Source: a candidate division KSB1 bacterium (lineage in GTDB: Bacteria; Zhuqueibacterota; Zhuqueibacteria; Residuimicrobiales; Krinioviventaceae). From it: a DNA stretch of 37,567 nt. The notes under the pieces were generated by a model. That model had not been told where the DNA came from, made no database searches, and saw nothing but the letters and a program-made list of their open reading frames with translations. Every line of letters starts with the position of its first letter. The stretch's first letter is position 1. Where the stretch lies: positions 10,743-48,309 of the forward strand of contig JAPDQV010000029.1 of NCBI GenBank assembly GCA_034505495.1, read 5' to 3'. The position numbers and the translations under genes were made by a program. This document shows positions 1 to 6,711 of this stretch, piece by piece.

Positions 1-34
1 ATGTAATGACGCATGTCTCCATTTGCAAGGTTTA

Positions 35-106
35 CCTGTCATCGACAGGAAAATTCTTGAAATGGTAAGAAAAATTTTTTACCATACTTGCGAAATGTTG
101 ATTTCG
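35..106. repeat. three short palindromes in the PDH operon leader
   Basis: Three inverted repeats lie close together. CCTGTC-ATC-GACAGG occupies 35-49. ATGGTAA and TTACCAT occupy 62-68 and 79-85, with a centre that is itself almost self-complementary. CGAAAT-GTTG-ATTTCG occupies 91-106. None is followed by a T-run in the right place for a terminator. They may be operator sites or small hairpins in the leader. The middle one overlaps the candidate -10 box. The rest of the leader (107-243) holds only an AAAGGA Shine-Dalgarno at 228-233, ten bases before the E1 start. Confidence 0.4.
57..85 (+). promoter_or_regulatory. candidate sigma70-type promoter of the pyruvate dehydrogenase operon
   Basis: A -35-like TTGAAA (57-62) is followed after exactly 17 bases by TACCAT (80-85), which matches four of six bases of the -10 consensus. 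It is the best-spaced promoter-like pair I found in the 243-base leader before the E1 start. The spacer and -10 box coincide with a palindrome (62-85), so a repressor bound there would block RNA polymerase. Housekeeping promoter motifs in FCB lineages can differ from the E. coli type, so confidence is limited. Confidence 0.35.
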
Positions 107-243
107 TTTCAAGTCTACAAAAAATCCCTTATTGGAAGTGCATCCTTTTTGCAAAGATTCAATCAAAGTAATGAATATTTTTATATGCAGTCATGTTTTA
201 AGGGCGGATTTGCAAAGGTGAAAGTATAAAGGATGATAAGGTC

Positions 244-2919
244 ATGAATTCTGAACGCGAATTGAATCTTGAAGAGATCGAGCTGCAGGAATGGCTCGAA
301 TCGTTGGATTATGTCATTCAGACCGGCAGTCACGAGCGTGTGCAAAGGCTGCTGTTGGAGCTGCAGAATCGGGCGAGATTTTCCGGCATTCGCCTGCCCT
401 TTACGGCCAACACGCCCTATCTGAACACCATCCCGTTGGAAGAACAGCCGCCTTATCCGGGCAGCCGCGAGATCGAACGACGGATCAAAAGCATCATTCG
501 CTGGAACGCCATGGCCATGGTCGTGCGCGCCAACCGCAATGAAAAAGGCATCGGCGGTCATATTTCCACCTACGCTTCCGCGGCGACGCTTTATGAAGTC
601 GGCTTTAATCACTTTTTCCGCGCTCCGCGCGAAGGGTTCAGCGGCGACATCATCTACTTTCAAGGTCACGCTTCGCCGGGAATTTATGCCCGCGCCTTTG
701 TGGAAGGCAGGCTCACGGTTGAGGATCTGAAAAACTTTCGCCACGAGTGTCATCCCGGCGGCGGCCTTCCCTCCTATCCGCATCCGTGGCTGAAACCCGA
801 CTTTTGGCAATTTCCTACGGTTTCCATGGGACTGGGGCCGATCATGGCCATTTACCAGGCGCGGTTCAACCGCTATCTGGAAGACCGCGGCTTGAAACCG
901 CGCGACGACGCCAAAGTCTGGGCGTTTTTAGGCGACGGCGAAACCGACGAGCCGGAAACGCTCGGCGCCATTTCGCTGGCGGCGCGCGAAAAGCTCGACA
1001 ATCTCATTTTCGTCATCAACTGCAATCTGCAGCGACTCGACGGCCCGGTGCGCGGCAACGGCAACATCGTCCAGGAGCTGGAAAAAGTCTTTCGCGGGGC
1101 CGGTTGGAACGTCATTAAAGTGCTGTGGGGCAGCGACTTTGATCCGTTGTTTGCCAAGGACAAAGACGGCCTGCTGGCCAAGCGGGTGGGCGAGATCATC
1201 GACGGCGAGTTTCAAAACTATATCGTTCGCGGCGGCGCTTATGTGCGCAGCAAATTTTTCGGCAGCCACCCGCAGCTGCTCAAGCTTGTCGAGCATTTGA
1301 GCGACGACCAGATTTCGCGGCTGCGTTTGGGCGGACACGATCCGGAAAAAGTTTACGCGGCTTACAAGCGGGCTGTCGAAAGCACCGGCGCGCCCACGGT
1401 TATTCTCGCGCGTACCATCAAGGGTTACGGCTTGGGAGAAGCAGGAGAAGGCAAGAACATCACGCATCAGCAGAAGCAGCTGAACGAACAGGAACTGCGG
1501 GAATTCCGCTCGCGCTTCGGCATCCCCATCTCGGATGAGGAAATCAACGACGTGCCGTTCTATCGGCCGCCGGAAAACAGTCCGGAAATGCAGTACCTGC
1601 AGGAGCGAAGAAGGCAGCTGGGCGGTTACGTGCCCACCCGCCGCATGGTCAGCGTGCCGGTCTCGCTGGGCGAGCCGGAGTTGTTCGAAGAGTTTTACGA
1701 GGGCACGCAGGATCGCGAAGTGTCCACGACCATGGCCTTTGTACGAATTCTGGCCAAGCTGCTCAAGGACAAGAATCTGGGTAAATTGATCGTGCCGATC
1801 GTACCGGATGAGGCGCGAACCTTCGGCATGGAGGCGCTTTTTCGCCAGGTAGGCATTTATTCCCATGTGGGACAGCTCTACGAGCCGGTGGATAAGGAAC
1901 AGCTGCTTTATTACAAAGAGTCTCAGGACGGTCAAGTCCTGGAAGAGGGCATTACTGAAGCAGGTTCCATGTCCTCCTTTATTGCCGCCGGCAGCGCCTA
2001 CTCTACCCACGGTATTAACACGATTCCCTTTTTTATTTTTTATTCCATGTTCGGATTTCAGAGGATCGGCGACCTGATTTGGGCTGCAGGCGACATGCGC
2101 ACGCGCGGTTTTCTCATCGGCGGCACATCCGGAAGAACGACGCTTGCCGGTGAAGGTCTGCAGCATCAGGACGGGCACAGCCACCTGCTCGCCTATCCGC
2201 TGCCGAACCTAAAGGCTTATGATCCCGCTTATGCCTACGAGCTGGCGGTCATCATCGAAGATGGTCTCCGTCGCATGTACAAAGATCAGGAGAGCCTGTT
2301 TTACTACATCACGGTCATGAATGAAAACTATCCGCAACCGCCGATGCCGAAGGTCGAAGGGATTCGCGAAGGGATTCTCGGCGGCATCTATCGATACCAA
2401 ACCTCGACGTTGGCAAAGCCAAAAGGGCGGGTGCAGTTGTTCGGCAGCGGAACGATTTTGAACAAGGCGCTCGGTGCCAAGCAGATTTTGGAAGAGCAGT
2501 ACGGCGTAGCGGCCGATGTGTGGAGCGTTACGAGCTATAAGGAGCTCTATTACGATGCCGCGCAGGTCGACCGCTGGAATATGCTGCATCCCGATCAGCC
2601 GCCGCGGACGCCTTTCCTGCTTCGGCAGCTGGCTGGAGCCGAGGGACCGATCATCGCCGCTTCCGATTATGTGCGCACGCTGCCCGAGTCCGTAGGTCGC
2701 CGACTGCCGAACCCCTTCTTCAGCCTCGGCACCGACGGCTTTGGCCGCAGCGACGGACGCCGTCATCTGCGTGAATTCTTTGAAGTCGATGAACGATACA
2801 TCGCCTATGCGGCGCTTTATATGCTTTTCAAAGAAAACAAATTGACCCTCAAAGAGCTCCAGGCCGCGGCAAAGGCGTTGAACATCAACCCCGAAAAAGC
2901 AAACCCCTTTACGTCATAA
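244..2919 (+). CDS. aceE: pyruvate dehydrogenase E1 component, homodimeric type
   Basis: Decarboxylates pyruvate with thiamine diphosphate (ThDP) and passes the acetyl group to the lipoyl arms of E2 in the cytoplasmic PDH complex. The 891 residues match the single-chain AceE family (about 890), not the split alpha/beta E1. The N-terminus contains the family-typical 'EEIELQEWLESLDYV'. The ThDP motif runs from GDGETDEPE (residues 230-238) to NCNLQRLDGPVRGNG (from about 259). A second conserved stretch GGTSGRTTLAGEGLQHQDGHS lies in the pyrimidine-binding half. The ATG at 244 has AAAGGA ten bases upstream. It is the first gene of a three-gene operon; E2 begins 31 bases after its stop. Nothing looks truncated. 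AceE-type E1 is commonest in Proteobacteria and Actinobacteria, so its presence here is mildly notable. Confidence 0.97.
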   Translation: MNSERELNLEEIELQEWLESLDYVIQTGSHERVQRLLLELQNRARFSGIRLPFTANTPYLNTIPLEEQPPYPGSREIERRIKSIIRWNAMAMVVRANRNEKGIGGHISTYASAATLYEVGFNHFFRAPREGFSGDIIYFQGHASPGIYARAFVEGRLTVEDLKNFRHECHPGGGLPSYPHPWLKPDFWQFPTVSMGLGPIMAIYQARFNRYLEDRGLKPRDDAKVWAFLGDGETDEPETLGAISLAAREKLDNLIFVINCNLQRLDGPVRGNGNIVQELEKVFRGAGWNVIKVLWGSDFDPLFAKDKDGLLAKRVGEIIDGEFQNYIVRGGAYVRSKFFGSHPQLLKLVEHLSDDQISRLRLGGHDPEKVYAAYKRAVESTGAPTVILARTIKGYGLGEAGEGKNITHQQKQLNEQELREFRSRFGIPISDEEINDVPFYRPPENSPEMQYLQERRRQLGGYVPTRRMVSVPVSLGEPELFEEFYEGTQDREVSTTMAFVRILAKLLKDKNLGKLIVPIVPDEARTFGMEALFRQVGIYSHVGQLYEPVDKEQLLYYKESQDGQVLEEGITEAGSMSSFIAAGSAYSTHGINTIPFFIFYSMFGFQRIGDLIWAAGDMRTRGFLIGGTSGRTTLAGEGLQHQDGHSHLLAYPLPNLKAYDPAYAYELAVIIEDGLRRMYKDQESLFYYITVMNENYPQPPMPKVEGIREGILGGIYRYQTSTLAKPKGRVQLFGSGTILNKALGAKQILEEQYGVAADVWSVTSYKELYYDAAQVDRWNMLHPDQPPRTPFLLRQLAGAEGPIIAASDYVRTLPESVGRRLPNPFFSLGTDGFGRSDGRRHLREFFEVDERYIAYAALYMLFKENKLTLKELQAAAKALNINPEKANPFTS

Positions 2920-2950
2920 ACGATTCACCTAAAGACGAACGAGGACAAGC

Positions 2951-4537
2951 ATGACGTTCGAATGCAAAATACCGGAATTGGGCGAAAATGTGCAATCGGG
3001 CACCGTGGCTGCGGTTTTAGTCAAGCCGGGCGAGCACATCAAAAAGGATCAGCCGCTCATCGAATTGGAGACGGAAAAGGCAGTGGTCGAAGTGCCTGCC
3101 GAGGCCGAAGGAGTCGTAAAGGAAATTTTGGTGCAGTCGGGCCAAAAGGTCCAAGTCGGTCAAACGATTCTCATTCTCGAGTCCGAGGCAAAGGCGGAAC
3201 AACCGCCGCCTCCGGCTGCTGAACCGGAGCAAGCTCGCCCAATCGAAACCGCTGCACCTGTCGCGGTGGTGGAGATCGTCGTTCCCAATTTAGGCGAAAA
3301 CGTCGCCAAGGGTACGGTAGCGGGAGTTTTGGTCAAAGTCGGCGATGTCATCAAAGCGGAACAGCCGGTCATCGAGTTGGAGACGGATAAAGCCGTTGTT
3401 GAAGTGCCGGCAGACCGAGGCGGCGAAGTGGTGGAAGTGCTCGTTAAAGCGGGTGAGGTCGTACAGACCGGCCAGGTCATTCTTCGTCTCAAAAGTTCAG
3501 AGGCGGCGAAAACAAAAGTCGAGGTGCCGGCGGAAGAAATTCGCCGACAGGCTCCTGCCCCGTCTCTGAAAAAAGAAACGGTTCCGGCTACACCGGTGCC
3601 GGAGGAGACCCTTCGACCCGCGGCTTCGGCCTATCCGGCGGCGCCGGCGGCGCCTTCGGTAAGACGCTTTGCCCGCGAGATCGGTGTCAACATCAATGAA
3701 GTCAAAGGCAGCGGACCGGCAGGACGTATCTCGATCGAGGATGTCAAAGCCTACGCCAAGCAGTTGCTCTCGGGACCAAGCCGCGGCGCTGCTCAGCCGC
3801 CGACGACGGAACCTCTGCCGGATTTTTCAAAATGGGGAGAAGTAACGCGCGAACTGATGAGCTCGGTAAGGGAAAAAACCGCCGTGCATCTTTCGCATGC
3901 CTGGCATGAAATTCCGCACGTTACTCAGTTCGACAAGGCCGATATTACGGAACTGGAAGCGCTTCGCAAGCAGTACGCTCCACGGGTCGAGCAAGCCGGC
4001 GGCAAGCTGACGATCACCGCCATCCTGCTCAAGACGGTGGCTTCAGCTCTCAAGCTGTATCCACAGTTCAACGCTTCGGTGGACATGCGCACCAAGGAGA
4101 TCATCTACAAAAAATATTACCATATCGGCGTGGCGGTGGACACGCCGCGGGGATTGTTGGTGCCGGTAATTCGCGACGTCGACCGCAAAAATCTTACCGA
4201 ATTGGCGGTCGAGTTGGCTCAGGTTTCGCAAAAAGCGCGCGACCGCAAACTAACGCTGGAAGACATGTCCGGCGGCAATTTTACCATCAGCAACTTGGGC
4301 GGCATCGGCGGCACCTTTTTTACGCCGATCATCAATTGGCCGGAAGTCGCCATTCTCGGCGTTTCGCGCGCCGTTTGGGAGCCGGTTTACCGCAATAACG
4401 AGTGGACGCCTCGGCTGATGCTGCCTCTTTCCTTATCTTATGATCATCGTCTGATCGACGGCGCCGACGGAGCGCGCTTTATCCGCTGGATCGTCGAAGC
4501 GCTCGAACAGCCGTTTGCTATGATTTTGGAAGGGTGA
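2951..4537 (+). CDS. aceF: dihydrolipoamide acetyltransferase, PDH E2, two lipoyl domains
   Basis: Core acetyltransferase of the PDH complex; moves acetyl from lipoyl-lysine to CoA. Domains in order: lipoyl domain 1 (residues 1-80, lipoylated lysine K43 in ETEKAVVEV), Pro/Ala/Glu linker, lipoyl domain 2 (about 107-185, K147 in ETDKAVVEV), linker, peripheral subunit-binding domain (about 235-272, VRRFAREIGVNINEVKGSG), and the catalytic domain to 528. The active-site DHRLIDG is near residue 498. Domain 1 carries ETEK where ETDK is usual; this is a conservative change. The ATG is preceded by GAGG six bases upstream. Length of 528 fits a two-lipoyl E2 (E. coli has three). It sits between E1 and E3 in one operon, so it is PDH E2 and not the 2-oxoglutarate enzyme. 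Confidence 0.96.
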   Translation: MTFECKIPELGENVQSGTVAAVLVKPGEHIKKDQPLIELETEKAVVEVPAEAEGVVKEILVQSGQKVQVGQTILILESEAKAEQPPPPAAEPEQARPIETAAPVAVVEIVVPNLGENVAKGTVAGVLVKVGDVIKAEQPVIELETDKAVVEVPADRGGEVVEVLVKAGEVVQTGQVILRLKSSEAAKTKVEVPAEEIRRQAPAPSLKKETVPATPVPEETLRPAASAYPAAPAAPSVRRFAREIGVNINEVKGSGPAGRISIEDVKAYAKQLLSGPSRGAAQPPTTEPLPDFSKWGEVTRELMSSVREKTAVHLSHAWHEIPHVTQFDKADITELEALRKQYAPRVEQAGGKLTITAILLKTVASALKLYPQFNASVDMRTKEIIYKKYYHIGVAVDTPRGLLVPVIRDVDRKNLTELAVELAQVSQKARDRKLTLEDMSGGNFTISNLGGIGGTFFTPIINWPEVAILGVSRAVWEPVYRNNEWTPRLMLPLSLSYDHRLIDGADGARFIRWIVEALEQPFAMILEG

Positions 4538-4587
4538 GGCAGCCTCCAGGGAGAGTTTTGAACGGATAGAACTTACGCGGAGACTTT

Positions 4588-6009
4588 ATGAACAGTCAAT
4601 CGACACAATTAGCGGTCATTGGAGCCGGTCCAGGCGGCTATGCCGCAGCTTTTCTGGCAGCCGATCTCGGCATGCAGGTTACGCTTATCGATCCGGAAAA
4701 AAATCCCGGGGGTGTCTGTCTGCATCGCGGCTGCATCCCCTCCAAGGCGCTCCTCCATGTCGCCAATCTGATCAACGAAGCGCATGAAGCGGAAAAATGG
4801 GGCGTTAAATTGGGTCAGCCGCAAATCGATTTGGACAAGCTGCGCGCTTTTAAGGACGGTGTGGTTGCCAAATTGACGGGCGGAACCGGACAATTGGCCA
4901 AACAGCGAAAAATTAACCACCTGCAGGGCAAGGCGGTTTTTAAAAACAACAAAACGCTGCAAGTAACGCTGAACAGCGGCGAAAATGTCGAGGTAACTTT
5001 CGAACATGCCGTGATCGCCACCGGATCGCGGCCGGTCGTCATTCCGTCTTTGGCGCTGGAAAATCCGAACTTTTGGGACTCGACGGCCGCTTTGGAGCTG
5101 CGCCAGATCCCCAAGAGGCTGCTCGTCATCGGCGGCGGCTATATCGGCTTGGAAATGGGAACGGTCTACGCCTCTCTCGGCAGCGAAGTGACCGTGGTGG
5201 AGATGCTGCCGGGCATTCTGCCGGGCGCAGATCGCGATCTGGTCAGAGTTTTGGAAAAAAGCTTGGAGGGCAAATTCAAAGCCGTTTTGACGGAAACCAA
5301 GGTCGTCAAAACGGAAAAAGACGGCAACGGGATTCGCGTCACGCTCGAAGGTGCAAAAGTAAGCGAAACACAGCAGACCTTCGATGCGGTATTGATGACG
5401 GTCGGCCGAAGGCCAAACACTGAGGGTCTCGGCCTGGAAAACACCCGTATTCAATTGACAGCGCGCGGCTTTATCCAAGTCGATGCGCAGCGACGTACGG
5501 CCGAACCGCATATCTTTGCCATCGGCGATGTGGCCGGCGAGCCGATGTTGGCGCACAAGGCTTCTCACGAAGGACGCACGGCCGTTGAGGCGATTGCGGG
5601 ACACAAGGTCGCATTCGAACCGGCCGCCATTCCGGCGGTTGTCTTTACAGATCCCGAGTTGGCGTGGGCCGGTTTGACGGAGCAGGAAGCCAAAGAGCGC
5701 GGTATGGCCGTTGAGGTGATGCGCTTTCCTTGGGCGGCATCGGGACGCGCTCTCACCATGGATCGCATCGACGGCATGACAAAATTGATTATCGAACCGG
5801 AAACAAAGAGAATTTTAGGCATCGGACTGGTGGGCGCGGGTGCCGGTGAGCTGGTGTCGGAGGGAGTGTTGGCGATCGAAATGGCGGCGACGGCCGAGGA
5901 CTTGCAGCTGACGATCCATCCCCACCCCACTTTGAGTGAAACGGTGATGGAAACCGCCGAAATGTTCTTCGGCACTTGCACGCACGTTTACCGCCCGAAA
6001 AAGAAATAA
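4588..6009 (+). CDS. lpdA: dihydrolipoamide dehydrogenase (E3)
   Basis: Flavoenzyme that reoxidises dihydrolipoyl groups of E2 and passes electrons to NAD+. The FAD-binding Rossmann motif GAGPGG is at residues 12-17. The redox disulfide is C44/C49 in GGVCLHRGCIPSK. The NAD-binding motif VIGGGYIGLEMG is near residue 179. The second FAD motif, ATRRPNTEGL-like, is seen as VGRRPNTEGLGL, followed by IFAIGDVAG. The catalytic His-Glu region HPHPTLSE is near residue 446. Length of 473 is normal for the family. GGAG lies five bases before the ATG, and the gap from E2 is 50 bases, consistent with one operon. In many bacteria E3 is shared with the 2-oxoglutarate and glycine-cleavage complexes; whether that holds here cannot be seen. 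Confidence 0.97.
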   Translation: MNSQSTQLAVIGAGPGGYAAAFLAADLGMQVTLIDPEKNPGGVCLHRGCIPSKALLHVANLINEAHEAEKWGVKLGQPQIDLDKLRAFKDGVVAKLTGGTGQLAKQRKINHLQGKAVFKNNKTLQVTLNSGENVEVTFEHAVIATGSRPVVIPSLALENPNFWDSTAALELRQIPKRLLVIGGGYIGLEMGTVYASLGSEVTVVEMLPGILPGADRDLVRVLEKSLEGKFKAVLTETKVVKTEKDGNGIRVTLEGAKVSETQQTFDAVLMTVGRRPNTEGLGLENTRIQLTARGFIQVDAQRRTAEPHIFAIGDVAGEPMLAHKASHEGRTAVEAIAGHKVAFEPAAIPAVVFTDPELAWAGLTEQEAKERGMAVEVMRFPWAASGRALTMDRIDGMTKLIIEPETKRILGIGLVGAGAGELVSEGVLAIEMAATAEDLQLTIHPHPTLSETVMETAEMFFGTCTHVYRPKKK

Positions 6010-6048
6010 ATAGGATCGTATTCGGCTGCAACCATCCGGTAAGCCCGC

Positions 6049-6627
6049 TTAAAATTGCAGATCTATTTCACTGACTAAAAAGCTGTCGCAGAGCGAGTGG
6101 CGTTTGATGCGCAGGTAAAGCTCCATAATGCCTTCGAAATCGCCGGCCGCCACTCCGCTTCCTTCGTAGCAAAATGTGTTGAGGGTGGTATACTCTGCCA
6201 CGCCTGCAGGCAGGTTCGCACGCAATTCCACCGGTTGAAAATTGCGCAGCTCGACGCCGGGCGGCAGCGACCGAAATATCTCTTTGCAGGGGCCTACTCT
6301 TTCCTCGGCATAGACGTGATAACTAAAAGAAAATGAAGCGCTTTTGATCAGTCTCTTTTGTTTGATCGAGGTGTGCAGCTGCTCAAAAGCATTTGCGAGC
6401 GCTTTCTCGAACTCATCTACCGCTGATTCCGGCAGGCAGAGATGCGTCTGACATTCGAGGTGCAGGAGCTCTTTGACAATCTCTCCCATCGTTTCGCGCC
6501 GAATGTTGTGGCGACGATGGAAAAAATACTTGAAGCTTTTACCGCTTCCCTGCATGTAGCCCATTAAAAATCCCTTAGTCAAAAGAAATGGCGCATCGAC
6601 GACAATTTCGTAAAATCGCTCCGCCAT
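6049..6627 (-). CDS. conserved-looking protein of unknown function, 192 aa
   Basis: I do not recognise this family. The protein is soluble, with no signal peptide or membrane segment. It seems to have two alpha/beta halves: an N-terminal part with strands around 'YEIVVDAPFLLTKGF' and a helix-rich stretch, and a C-terminal part starting near 'SASFSFSYHVYAEE' and ending in strand-like 'SFLVSEIDLQF'. Five cysteines are scattered with no metal-site pattern. The start is set by a strong AGGAGG (around 6634-6639) six bases before the ATG at 6627; a TTG at 6633 would be too close. It lies 84 bases downstream of the TonB receptor on the same strand and may be read through from it. It converges on the E3 gene, with 39 bases between stops and no clear terminator. 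Confidence 0.75.
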   Translation of the reverse strand: MAERFYEIVVDAPFLLTKGFLMGYMQGSGKSFKYFFHRRHNIRRETMGEIVKELLHLECQTHLCLPESAVDEFEKALANAFEQLHTSIKQKRLIKSASFSFSYHVYAEERVGPCKEIFRSLPPGVELRNFQPVELRANLPAGVAEYTTLNTFCYEGSGVAAGDFEGIMELYLRIKRHSLCDSFLVSEIDLQF

Positions 6628-6711
6628 GGCCAACCTCCTTTCGAGTTACCGGCAAATCACATCTCACCCTCTTAAACAGCGCATCATTCCAAATCATTCT
6701 CGATGCAGTGC

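Noticed and set aside
35..49. LexA-like box (CTGT...ACAG)
   Set aside because: The gap between half-sites is five bases, whereas the gammaproteobacterial SOS box has eight; kept only as a generic palindrome.
62..85. PdhR operator
   Set aside because: Half-sites TGGTAA/TTACCA are similar, but the spacing is much wider than the known site and no PdhR gene is nearby.
23..229. 68-codon open frame in the PDH leader
   Set aside because: TTG start, odd composition, no ribosome-binding site, and it overlaps the candidate promoter and palindromes.
928..2184. 418-codon minus-strand open frame inside aceE
   Set aside because: Lies wholly within a well-conserved E1 gene and has no recognisable domain.
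6010..6048. Bidirectional terminator between E3 and the unknown gene
   Set aside because: Only a four-base stem (AAGC/GCTT) is present, with no T-run on either strand.
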